Assembly (NCBI GenBank): GCA_000733355.1
Contig: JNVV01000005.1
Span: 154,371 to 218,370, forward strand
DNA length: 64,000 nucleotides
Reading direction: 5' to 3'
Source: Falciphora oryzae
Lineage: Eukaryota; Ascomycota; Sordariomycetes; Magnaporthales; Magnaporthaceae
The notes beneath the pieces are model-generated. The model was not told the DNA's origin. It did no database searches and worked only from the letters and a program-made list of their open reading frames with translations. This document shows positions 1 to 10,385 of the stretch, in pieces; position 1 is the stretch's first letter, and each line of letters starts with the position of its first letter. A program made the position numbers and the translations under genes.

Positions 1-517
1 ATTGAAGCAAATAGTCCTCGCGGCCTGGGTGCATGTCAGAAAGGATCCCGAATTATGCTTTGCCTGCAGCTCGTGCGCAAGGTGGCATTCCTCCCCATGG
101 GGTTCAGGGGTGGAATCGGTTCGCTGCTGCACGCACTCAGGAGGCCAGAAGGACCCGACTGGGGCAGACGAATCAGGCGAGTGTTGTTGGCTGCTACACG
201 TTGCGATTATGTAATGAGTCGTTCTTGGCTCTACTCCAACCTCGGAAGTCGGGAGTTGACGATTGCGAAAGTTTCTGCCTTGGGTTCTGGGCATCTAGAT
301 TGAGCTTGGACCATCATTTCACCTCAACAGCAAGCAGGGGTCGCTCCTGCCTGCCCTAATTGCCGCGCTTCACCGCCTGCCCACCACGTCCCCAGCACCA
401 GAAGGTGAATTTCCACGAAGCGGCCCCCAAGTTTTTTTTTTCTTTTTGGTCAACTAACCACCACAGCAAAACCACCCACGCACTCGTCGATCAGCAACAT
501 CACGAGTAGCCGCCAAG
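1..517. other. Upstream region of rpl18
   Basis: No convincing gene. Short open frames overlap on both strands without recognisable protein character. The last 90 bases hold a T-rich pyrimidine tract (about 432-447) followed by CAAC/CCACC-rich sequence leading to the ATG at 518. Such a tract is common upstream of fungal ribosomal protein genes, so this is probably the rpl18 promoter and 5' leader. The left window edge may cut the end of another transcript, but nothing coding is visible. Confidence 0.5.
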
Positions 518-1372
518 ATGGGTACGTGAGACGATTCCAATGGATCGCCTATGTGTGCGAGTGGAATATTGCATTCGTGCAATATCTCTGCGACCCTTTC
601 TTTTGCGCGCCGTCTTCTGGCGGGCGAGGACTTCCCCTTCGTCGGGGGTGCCCTCGCTCGCCACCAGACCTGGCTGCCAAAACACAAAGCATACACGATC
701 AATAGGCTGACCGTGGAACCCGCCGTCTCTCTGAATAGGTATCGATCTGAAGAAGCACCACGTGCGGAGCACCCACCGCAAGGCCCCGAAGAGCGATAAT
801 GTCTACCTGAAGCTCCTCGTGAAGCTCTACCGCTTCCTGGCTCGTGAGTGCCCCACCAGACCCAGCTTGTTTTGCCCTCTGCCCTCTCTCTAACCTGTGG
901 TGTGCTCCGCCACATCACCCGTCCAGGCCGTACCGACTCGAGCTTCAACAAGGTTGTCCTGCGCCGCCTCTTCATGTCGCGCACCAACCGCCCTCCCGTC
1001 TCGCTTTCGCGCATTGCCGGCAACCTCAAGAACGGCAACGAGAAGAAGACCGTCGTCGTCGTCGGCACCGTCACCGATGACAACCGCCTGGTCGAGACCC
1101 CCAAGGCCCAGATCGCGGCCCTCCGCTTCACGGCCACTGCCCGCGCCCGCATCCTTGCTGCCGGCGGCCAGGCCCTGACCCTGGACCAGCTCGCGCTCGA
1201 GAAGCCCACCGGTGCCAACACCTTGCTGCTTCGCGGCCCCAAGAACGCTCGTGAGGCCTTCAAGCACTTCGGCTTCGGCCCCCACAAGCACAAGAAGCCC
1301 TACCTCCAGTCCAAGGGCCGCAAGTTCGAGAAGGCTCGTGGTCGCAGACGATCGCGCGGTTTCAAGGTCTAA
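518..1372 (+). CDS. rpl18: 60S ribosomal protein L18 (eL18)
   Basis: Component of the large cytosolic ribosomal subunit. Three exons: 518-521, 739-843 and 927-1372 give 184 residues, close to the 186-188 usual for eL18. The first exon carries only ATG plus one base, a typical ribosomal-protein arrangement. The family signature is clear: [16 protein letters not shown], then [15 protein letters not shown], a central [10 protein letters not shown] strand and a basic C-terminus ending [11 protein letters not shown]. Introns of 217 and 83 nt start GTACGT and GTGAGT. The TAA stop is at 1370-1372. Codon use is strongly C-ending, as expected for a highly expressed gene. The next gene, mrm2, converges on it from the other strand. 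Identification is firm. Confidence 0.96.
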
Positions 1373-1877
1373 ATGGACCTTGCGACCTCCTCACAAACTA
1401 CCCCCCTTGTTTTTTTTATCGACGGCTTCTTCTTTTTTTACTGGTTACTGGGACGGCTGCGGAAAAGCGCACCTATTTCTCTTTCGGGGCCGGGCGCTGT
1501 TTGCTGCCTCCGCGGGGTCTCTTTTGCTGGTACGCAACAATGGAGTTGGCATGGTTCGGCGTGGAAAATGGTCATACCAGAAGGTCAAAATGCAATATGA
1601 ATTGAGATGCCTCGATGTCTACCCGAGTTTTCCGATGTCAGCACCCAGGTATAACAACCTCGGTAGTCACTAGGTGACCGTTGACGTGTCTGTGATAGAC
1701 GCATTACCGGTGAAGATGAGTCGTTCCTACATATGCTGGTATATACGAGTTGCTGGGCTTCCGGAGACCCAACGTATGTTACAGTGTTTGTACAGGCCTG
1801 CCACCCCGACTGGCCGGTCTACCCCAAGTGATTGAACATTCTTGAGACGCCCCATTCATTGCATCGTACAAGGTGCC
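1373..1877. other. Convergent intergenic region rpl18/mrm2
   Basis: About 505 bases between two convergent stop codons, so it should hold both 3' UTRs and poly(A) sites. There is a T-rich stretch just after the rpl18 stop (about 1407-1440). No gene, tRNA or repeat was seen. Confidence 0.6.
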
Positions 1878-3691
1878 TCAAGCATCCCCAGCCCCGCGCA
1901 GGTCGGCGTCTTTTTTCCGCCGCAGGGCAACAAAATACGCCTCTTTAGATTCCTACAATGCCCCCCGTTAGTGCAACGCTGTAACTAGCAGAGGAAGCAG
2001 AACCACGGACAAATAAACTCACACTTCTTGAAGATTCGGGTTTCTCGCGGTAGACCCTAGTGAAGAGTTTCCTCAGTCTCTTCTCCAGGTCCTTGTCCTC
2101 GGAGCCCTGGTAGAACTTGCAGATAAAGTGGCCGCCAGGCCTTAGGGTCTCGTTGGCAAAGTTCAGGGCTGCCGTACAGAGGTCCTGTTGGGAGGATGTT
2201 AAAGGTTGCCGGGTCAGTAGGGGGGTCATCTTGTCAGGAGTCAGGAGGTCTTGTCTATTTTTGAAATCCGATCCTTCCAGTCCGCCACATCTCCGTCATG
2301 AATGTACTAACCATGCTCCCCGCGTGGTCTCGGAAGGATATCCCGCTTGTGTTCATCAGCCTGCGATAGGGATTACTAAGTGTGTTCACCCGAAATCCGG
2401 AGGTCTGGGGCCAAGGTTCTGACATGTCGCTCAGTACTATCTGTAGTCGTGTTCCATTGAGATGTTAGATATCTTTCCGGGCTTCTGTTCTGTTTTTTTC
2501 TCTCTCTTCTTTTTCGGCTGCGGTCTGAAGAGCTCGACGGCGGAACGATGACACGAAAAGAGACCTGCCAGAGTACCTTCGACTGGGAATGGAGAACTTA
2601 CATCCACATATTTCTTCTCCTTGGGCTTTATGGTGGTAGCAGTTCCCTCAGCACCTTCTTGCCCTCCCCTTCCTTCTCTGCTTCCTTGCGAGGATGGCGA
2701 GGATGGCGATGAAGATGGCGGTTCCGGATCGTCGGCCAGCACCGCCTCCTCCCGCTGGGAGGCGCGGTGCTCCATGTCGATGTAGCTGGGCCGGTCGGTG
2801 ACGACATCACCGTCGTCCGCGTCCTCGCCGCCGCCCTCCTCGGCGCGGCGCGCGGCCTCGTCCTCGAGCTGGCGGTGGTGCAGCTCGACGATGAACTGCT
2901 TCACCATCTTGCGCACGCTCGCGGACAGGAAGTTGCCCTGGATGGTGGCGACGCCCCTGGGCGGCTGCGCGGGGATGATGTCGATGCCGAGGACGCGGCC
3001 CGTCGGCTTGGTGCGCTCAATGGCGACCTGTTTCGCATCCCTTGTTAATAACGCTGAGCGCTCTTGGGTTGTCTCTTTTCCCTGCCCCCATTTTTAGGTA
3101 CGCTATTTGTCACATACCTGGGACCAGCTTCCCGGAGCGTACCCCTAGCAACACATCGGGTGTAAGTACAGTTCAGCTAGAAGAGTGACCGTTATTTCTT
3201 TCACGAGGTTTACCGCCAAACGAGCTACATCGGGCTGATAAGAGCCGAGGAAGACTATACCAGATCGAGAACCAGCGCCCCTCTCTTGAAGAGCTTGTAC
3301 TTGGAATCCATCTGCATATTCCACACGTGTGTGAGCAGCTGAAACATCTCGCTCCGCCTTGTTTACATCATTGAACAGGACAGGTCATGTGTACTTGCCG
3401 CACCTCAATCAGCTTGAAGGCCGCTCGGCTCTTCAGGCCCTTGACCTTGGCCTCCCGGGCGAGGTAGTCTTTCCCCTGTCTCGCCTTCCAGCGGGAATTG
3501 GACGAGGACGGGCGGGCTTGTTCCTGCTGCGTCCGGGGCCCGCCAGCACAAGTAACGGGTGGAAATAACCCGATGGTAGGGCCGATGATCGCAGCAGTAG
3601 CTGGAACATGTGAACGGAATGATAGAGTCCTCCGGATGCCCGCACCCACCCCGACCAGGGCCGGCAGGGTGCTGCCGCAGAGCTTAAACAT
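1878..3691 (-). CDS. mrm2: Mitochondrial 21S rRNA 2'-O-methyltransferase Mrm2 (FtsJ/RrmJ family)
   Basis: SAM-dependent ribose methyltransferase of mitochondrial large-subunit rRNA. Seven exons read on the minus strand: 3691-3395, 3311-3261, 3144-3118, 3027-2602, 2440-2312, 2184-2023 and 1952-1878, giving 388 residues. Family blocks are in order: KGLKSRAAFKL, the SAM site DLGYAPGSWSQ, GRVLGIDIIP, VLSDMSEPWPQTSG, FICKFYQG and ESKEAYFVALRRK. These supply the K-D-K-E catalytic set of FtsJ enzymes. The basic N-terminus fits a mitochondrial presequence. Exon 4 carries an acidic, Ser/Pro-rich insertion of roughly 70 residues between the second and third conserved blocks, absent from bacterial RrmJ; long insertions here occur in fungal homologues. 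The start is the first ATG before the conserved region. Confidence 0.93.
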
Positions 3692-4235
3692 TGTGTGAGG
3701 GCGGCGGGGAGAAGCAAAAGCTTCGGGGCAACTAATGATATGTTAATACATAAAAGAATGGGAAATCGGAATTACAGGCCCCATTTTGTTCATTGATCTC
3801 GCATTTTTGAGGCGCGAGGGGCAGGTCGGCAGGTTGTTCTCATGATGGGATTGAGAGGCGTTTAAATTTCTTGGTGGTGGATGAGAGAGTGGCCTGTGCG
3901 CTAAACCGACGTCAAGAGAGCTCATCTGTGAGCGATAGAATGAGAAAGCAAATCGGCCCCATCACGAGGATAACCGTAAGAAACAAAAGCATCAGAAAGC
4001 ACTGTTCGACAAATAAAGCCCGGGTTTCCCACATATTCATGCCTGATGGCCCATTTACTGACACAGGATTACCATATACGCCTGCCTTGGCCCGAAGGAA
4101 CCGTGAAGGGGCTCTAAACCCAAGCCCACACCCACCCAATCCAAAAACGCCACTGAAGTGCCTTCTCATGATCGCGAGTTGCTTCATGTTTACAAATAAA
4201 AAGGAGGGATTGAAAGATCGTTAGCGTGATGGGAA
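3692..4235. other. Intergenic region between mrm2 promoter and the coiled-coil gene terminus
   Basis: About 544 bases between two minus-strand genes. It should hold the mrm2 promoter and the 3' UTR of the upstream coiled-coil gene. Base composition is more AT-rich than the flanking genes. The short open frames on both strands look like chance. No repeats or RNA genes recognised. Confidence 0.5.
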
Positions 4236-6238
4236 TCATGCCAAAAAGCTCGCGTTTACTCCACGCCGGTCCCGTTTGAGTGGCGAGAAGGCCTTGCCGG
4301 CAAACGCCCCCGCGCCCATCTTGACCTTGCCCAGCTGACCCTTCTTGGCCCCTAGCTGCATCTTAACCGCTGGGCGCTTTGCCGCTGCCGGCTGGACCAC
4401 ACCCTCGTCGTCGTCCTCAAAGAGCGTTGTGGGCGCGCCACCAAGCAGCTTCCGCTTCTTCTTCTTAGGCTCCGCTTCTGCCGCTACCGAGCTGGCGCCG
4501 CTTGTGCGCGAGGATACGCCAGTGGCGTCAGGATTTGCCTCGCTGGGTACCGTCTTCGCCGCTGGCTCTGGTTTGGCCGAGGCGATAGAAACTGTCCTGT
4601 TTTCCTGCGCTCCATCTTCTCCCTCTTCATCCTCCTCCATCACCTTCTCCAGGGTGTTCTCGCCTCGAGAGGTCTTGCGACTGCTTGTCAGGGACATGTT
4701 CTTCTTGGCCGACGGGGACTCGCGGAGGGCTACCTTCGTCTTTGGTCTGCCTCGCGGCTTTGGCTCCTTGGTGACCGCAGCCGCCTTCTTAGTCGGCTTT
4801 GCAGAAATCTTCTGGGGAGCCGGCGAGGGGCTGACGATGGATGCGGGCTCGACGGGTTCTGGAGCCTCGTCCGTGGCATCTGCATCATTCGCATCTGCGT
4901 TCCCTTCGTCCTCCTCGTCCACGTCCATGTCTGCCGGCGCACCGCTAGGAGACCCGCCTCCGGCGGTGGACTCCACGGGACCGTCTGCGAGGCTGATGGT
5001 CTTGGTGAGGAATGGCGTGATGGAGAATGTGGACTTCTCACCCACGAGGGCTTCCAGGCCGCGTTTCTTAAGCGGGCGCTTGGCACGCGGCTCGTCATGC
5101 ACGGGTGTCTGAAGAATGTCTGGCTCCTCGTCCGCGTCCTTGGCGCGGCGTTTCCGAGATGCCTGCGCCTTGGTCTTAGACTTGGTTTTGGCCGCGACGG
5201 CCTCCTCGACTGCCCGAGAGGTCGCCGTCTTCTTGGCCTCCTGCAACTCGGCGCGACAGTCCTTGAGCTCTTGGCGCGTCTCCCGCAGCTTGGCCTTCAT
5301 CTCACCCAGCCGCTCCGTGAGAAACTCGTTCTCGGCCTGGGCCTCGGTCAGCTGCCGCTCGACTTCTCTCCGGCCCTTGGCGCTCTCAGCCCGCTCCGTG
5401 GCCAGCCGCTCCTCAAACTCCTTCCCCTGGCATCGTATGGCCTCCTCGAGCGCGCCCTCCTTGTCGGCGTCTTCCTTGGCGCGTTGAGCGGCGCGCTTTT
5501 CAGCCGCCAGCTTCTTCTCGAGGCCCTGTATCTGCTGCCGAAGCTCGTCCTCGACCTCGTTTCCCTTGATCTCCTGCTTCTGGATCGCGCGCTGAGCCGC
5601 CCGCTTCTCGTTTGCCAGTTCGACCTCCAGGGCGTTGATTTGGCGCTCTAGTGCTAGCTTTTCGGCCAGCACCTCGTTGTGGTGGTCGAGTTGGGACTTG
5701 AGATGCTCCAGCTCAGGCTTCAGGTTTGCCAGCTCGCGTGTCAGTGCGAGCTTCTCTGAGAGTAGTTTTGTCGAGTCCTGAGAGACGCCATTCAAGGATT
5801 GAAGCTCTGCCTTCAAAGCCGCAATTTCTCGGGTTTGTGTCTTGAGCTTCTTGTCCTGATCGCTGCACTTCTTCGTCGCCGTCGTGAGCTTGCTGCGGGC
5901 ATCGCTGTGCTGCTGCGACAGCTTCTCGTAGCGCTCATTCTGCTGTGATGCCTGCGCACGGAGGGTCGCAACGTCGCTGCGCAGCATGGTTGACCGCACT
6001 CTTGATCGCCGGACCTCCTCGTCTCTGACTATTATGGTCGACTGGATCGAGTCCCGCTGGTGCTTCATCTCGGCGGCATGCAACGCGTCTGTCCTCTAGT
6101 TATCCACGTTTCTGCGTTAGCAAGCACGTTCAGATTGTCCGCTCAAGCTTCCCACGCGTCCACATCCTCTCCTTGCACATTTTAGTCCGGGGGTGGGCAT
6201 ACCTCGTCACGGTCCATGTTTACCCGCTTTGCTGGCAT
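4236..6238 (-). CDS. Uncharacterised coiled-coil protein with basic, disordered C-terminal half
   Basis: I do not recognise the family. Two exons, 6238-6203 (MPAKRVNMDRDE) and 6095-4236, give about 631 residues. Residues ~20-310 are a nearly uninterrupted charged heptad-type coiled coil rich in E, K, L, A and Q. From ~315 the protein becomes basic and low-complexity, with a likely bipartite nuclear signal near SRKRRAKD (~325), a conserved-looking FSITPFLTKT motif (~365), Ser/Pro/Glu-rich linkers and Lys/Arg patches. It ends with a Gly/Lys tail, GAFAGKAFSPLKRDRRG, then ASFLA. The short hydrophobic-ended tail after a basic SPLKR stretch looks like a docking or phosphorylation motif. A nuclear structural, kinetochore or chromosome role is only a guess. 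The first exon is inferred from ATG and GTATGC/CTAG splice sites; the ORF itself is solid. Confidence 0.8.
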
Positions 6239-6784
6239 CTTGGCCAACTGTGAAGGAGCGCGCGAAGATAACGCGCTCAGGAACCAAAATGCTATGAACC
6301 AAGAAGAAAAAGAGACGAGAAGTCGGAAGACAAAAGCTCAAACCATGTGAGGCTCTGAGGGGGGTTGGCGCGTAGGAAATACTGGACCGCTGCTATGCGG
6401 CACGTCAGTGAATCGTGCAAGGGACGTGCAGGGTCGGGGTCCAGAAATCGGTGCGGCCCATTTCAGCCTTAGCAGGTAAACAGACTGCTGCAAGCGGACT
6501 AGCGCTAGTAGCCACACTCCCCCTGCAGCTTGCAGCCACAGAGTGACGCGCATCGTCGCAGGTCGGGAGCTTCAGCCACGCAACCGATTGAGGACACATG
6601 GTGGATCTGGATTGCGTTGGAGCGTGAAACCAATTGAGGCCTGCAGCTGAGACGACGGACCCGCGACCAAGCTCGGTCGTTGACGAACGCATTTGACACT
6701 GCCGGCCATCGACGTTGTTGTCCTTGGCAGTCGGCGCTCTTTTTCTTTGCCTTTGATTTTCTTCTGCCTGCATCGCCGTTTAAG
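6239..6784. other. Divergent promoter between the coiled-coil gene and ost3
   Basis: About 546 bases shared by two divergently transcribed genes, so it should contain both promoters. A pyrimidine-rich stretch (6718-6780) precedes the ost3 ATG. Apparent ORFs here are not protein-like. Confidence 0.5.
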
Positions 6785-8007
6785 ATGCGCTTCCTTTCCA
6801 TCCTCGTGGCCTCCCTCCTCTCGGCCGGGGGCGCCCTCGCCGCCAAGAAGGCCGCCGTGGATCGCTTCCAGGACTTCCGCACCAAGTCGCAGGCGCAGAA
6901 CCCCGTCAAGCTCGACGACAACCTGTACAGCCGCCTCACCAACTCGAAGAGGGACTACAGTGCGGCGGTCCTGCTGACGGCCATGGACGCCCGCTACGGC
7001 TGCCAGCTGTGCCGCGAGTTCCAGCCCGAGTGGGATCTGCTGGCCCGCAGCTGGCTCAAGGGCGACAAGAAGGGCGAGTCGCGCCTCATCTACGCCACCC
7101 TGGACTTTAGCGACGGCAGAGACACTTTTATGAGCGTGAGTCCCTGCTCCCGCTTGCTGCCTCGACTCGGCGGGGCACTGACAGGACCGACCTCGGACAC
7201 AGCTGGGGCTTCAAACCGCCCCAGTCCTGCTGTTCTTCCCAGCTACCACCGGCCCGCACGCCGCCCCGAGCGGCGAGCCTATCCGATACGACTTCAACAA
7301 TGGGTACGTTGACCCTCGGCCTCGGGCGCACCCGCCTGCTGCTGGCTGTTCCCTTGACTAACACGGACAAATCCAGCCCCCAAATCGCCGAGCAGGTCCA
7401 CGGCTGGATGAGCCGCCACCTCCCGGATCGGCCCCACCCTCCGGTCAGGCGCCCGATCAACTGGATGCGCTGGATCTCCAGCACCATTATTGTGCTCGGC
7501 AGCTCGACCGCCGCCGTTCTCGCCTGGCCCTACGTCGTACCCATCATCACGAGCCGCAACGTCTGGGCTGGCCTGACCATGATCGCCATTCTCGTCTTCA
7601 TCAGTGGCCACATGTTCAACCAAATCCGCGGTGTGCCCTATGTCTCTGGTGACGGCCGCGGCGGCATCAACTACTTTGCCGGCGGCTTCCAGAACCAATT
7701 CGGCTTGGAGACGCAGATTGTCGCTGCCATGTGTTCGTATTTTCCCATCGCTGCATCCCTGAAGCTCGAAGGGGCTCTGGCTACTTTGCGCTAGTGTGTG
7801 CTGACTTCATCCCCCGCTCTAGATGGTGTCCTCTCGTTTGCCGCCATCTCGCTGGCCGTGAAGGTGCCCCGGATAGCCGACGTGAAGACTCAGCAGGTTG
7901 CTGTGATCGCCTGGAGCGGCGTCCTTATTGTGATGTACAGCTTCCTGCTGAGCGTCTTCCGCATGAAGAACCAGGGCTACCCCTTCTCGCTCCCTCCTTT
8001 CATGTAA
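6785..8007 (+). CDS. ost3: Oligosaccharyltransferase subunit Ost3/Ost6 (thioredoxin-like)
   Basis: Oxidoreductase subunit of the ER oligosaccharyltransferase, which helps glycosylate acceptor sites near cysteines. Four exons (6785-7135, 7203-7303, 7377-7732, 7823-8007) give 330 residues, the usual Ost3 size. A signal peptide (about 1-20, ending GGALAA) leads into a luminal thioredoxin-like domain with the redox motif GCQLC (Cys73, Cys76). Four hydrophobic segments follow, near WISSTIIVLGSSTAAVLAW, VWAGLTMIAILVFISGHMF, GVLSFAAISLAVKV and VAVIAWSGVLIVMYSFLL, matching the family topology. All introns are GT-AG and restore frame. Identification is firm; I cannot separate Ost3 from Ost6 by sequence alone, and most filamentous fungi carry one gene. 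Confidence 0.95.
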
Positions 8008-10385
8008 GAGGCGTGGCACAGGCGCTCTTCGGCACGAGATGCGTTCCACACCTCCCAGATTTGGGCACGCCCCATGAAGCTACTTTTTCTTGGTGATCCT
8101 TCCCGGATCGTCATCGCTTTTTTGTCTGTTTCGATTGTGTCGAGTGGATCTCCAGGAGGCTAGACAAAAAGAAAACTAACCAACCACTTACCGCATGCCG
8201 TGGCCACCAGACCGCGGCTGGATGCCTCTATCTATCAGAAGAGGCCGATAAACGATGAATACATTTCCATGACATTCGCCTTCTGAAAGCGTTCGAAAGG
8301 CCGTGCACTATTTTCTCGGGCTCAATACAGCAGTAATGTTGGGGCTAAGATTTCCGGACCATCCGCCCACCGTATCGGAAGATTTATTTGATTATGCATG
8401 TCTTGCCAAGGAACCTTTTCATGGTCCTCCTGCTTGCTTCCTACATAGTTTTTAACTAGGGGGCCATTTCACTTGCCTTTTTCTGTCCACGACAGCTCTA
8501 ACAACCCCAAATAAGCTCAGTGCTCAACAGGCGCACGGTAGGTATTCGCAGCATATTGATCACCCAAAGCACCATCTAACGGCTATTATCTGCTCGTGTC
8601 GTACTGTCTGTCATCCACTGGACAGGTCCCGTCAGACACTTTACAGAAAGTCTCATCTGACCCGAGACTGCTACTCTATAGCCGCCTATTTTAAAGCTGT
8701 CGCCTTTCTCGAGCGAAACGTGCTCGCTCCGCCCCGGCACCGGACTTGCCATGTAGACATATTTATCGGAGGCTCTTTTAGCCGGGCCGGCCAGTTGGTT
8801 GTCTGGGTGAGCTCCGTCCCAATACGTCGTCACTGCGACGGTAGGTGTCATCCCATCCAGTCGATCTCAGGGAGCTGCTCGTCCCGGCTAATGATTACTA
8901 CAACCAAATTAAAACAAAAGACGGGGTGAATACTCCAAGACCAAAGCACACCGCCCCAGCACAGCCTGCTTCACGACATTCGCATATTAAAGCAGCACCA
9001 CTGGCGGCCGCGCATCCCGCTCTCGTGGAAAACAGCGCTTCGCAAAGGGACCTTCATGCCTGCCCTCTTAATCTATGGGGAGAGCAGCCCATCGGTATGG
9101 AGGACAAGAGACCCCGCACAGCATCGATATCAATCGTTGTCACCATTGAGAGCGTCGTCAGTATCCGGATTGTTTCCGGGGTCGCATCCGTGCGGGAGCA
9201 GCTGCCGGTCTGCCTACCACAAACCAGCCTATGATCAAAAGCAGAGTTCAAGATCCACGTCCGCAAAATCCCTTGGCCTTTTCTGAGTGACGGCCCCTCT
9301 TGACTCCCACCTTTAGAGTGGGTGGCGATGTCGTGCTATCACGAACACAGTACGACACCATCCCCACGGGGTAGGGCACCAGGTACCTGCGCGGATCCTG
9401 CACATCGGCTGCGGACCTGGTTGGCTAGGAAATACTCGGGGTGGGAAGCAGCGCTCTCGGAGCTTACCACTTTCTGAGGCCTCGTTTGCGTACCACTGTT
9501 CGCGCTTCTCTGTCCACCGATGTCTCCGGTCGCAGAACCCTTTTCTCCGATGGAGTATTCAGGGTCGCTAAGTAGCTATCTAGGTATGCCCCCAGGTATC
9601 TCGGTACCCCATGGCTGCAAAGGCAGAACTCCAGACCAGGCTGGTGGCGCCGGTATGCGATTCATGTCGGAGATATGCAGAAGAACAAACACTCAAGCTC
9701 GCTCCTCCTCCCTCTCCCTCTGGTCGTCTCCTCGGATCTCTGCCGCGGAGCCACATGGTCAGAAAAAGGCTCCCCGTCCCGCCGTTCCATTGAGTGAAAG
9801 AAATGAAGGCTATATGGCAAAAACCTTGGCCTCCATTCCCCGCAAACAGTCGCTACAAAGCTGGTCCCCCGCAGGGATGTCCTATCCCGTACACCCTTGC
9901 CATAGACGGACGGGCCAGGCGCTTATGGGTAACCTCCTTCGGAAGACGCATACCGAGACACCATGCCGTACACGGGCCTCGATTCCTTATTGCGAGACGG
10001 GCCCAGGATGGGCTCGCTTCGGCGGCGTTGCTCCACGCGTCTTGGTCGTCTCCTGGCGGCGAGTCGGTCTGCCAGCTCGCGGGTCACATCGCGAACCCCT
10101 CACAGCTGGGGCCTGGACCGCTGTCCTCGACTTTTCCCGCGCTGCCCTAAGCCGGAGGCCCAAGCCCGAGATATAGGGCATCGGTATAAGCATCCTGCCA
10201 GGCCGCCTTGGTCCAGTCTGGGGTATAAAGAATGTGCTTGGCCGTCTTGGTTTCTGTCCAGGGACCCGCCTTGTCTCGCTGATCCCTAGCCTCATCTGTT
10301 CTTCAGTACTGTATCTGGGACTATCCCAGGACTTTCCCGAGAGCTGCTAGTCAGAAAAAGACGCGGGAAGGACCAAAGAGCAAAG
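8008..10385. other. Long intergenic region upstream of the GH6 cellulase
   Basis: About 2.4 kb without a convincing gene. A 91-codon open frame on the minus strand (8851-8576) has a fairly protein-like composition but an in-frame stop just upstream and no family resemblance. GGCTAA-type hexamers, the kind bound by XLR-1/Xyr1 cellulase regulators, occur at about 8777-8783 (minus) and 8886-8891 (plus); their spacing is not diagnostic. CCCC/GGGG motifs resembling CreA/CRE1 sites are frequent. A TAGGTA-type motif lies at 9581-9586. Most of this is probably the ost3 3' UTR plus a large regulated promoter of the cellulase. Confidence 0.4.
10224..10230 (+). promoter_or_regulatory. Candidate TATA box of the GH6 gene
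   Basis: TATAAAG stands about 160 bases before the GH6 start codon in otherwise GC-rich DNA, followed by a leader with little secondary coding potential. TATA elements are common in inducible fungal hydrolase genes. Position fits, but nothing else confirms it. Confidence 0.45.

Noticed and set aside
8576..8851. 91-codon minus-strand ORF upstream of the GH6 gene
   Set aside because: Composition is fairly protein-like, but an in-frame stop lies just upstream, no splice partner was found and no family features are visible. Mentioned in the intergenic entry only.
9520..10176. 218-codon plus-strand ORF before the cellulase
   Set aside because: Arg/Ser/Pro-rich translation of GC-rich DNA that overlaps other equally long frames; no domain, signal peptide or conserved-looking segment.
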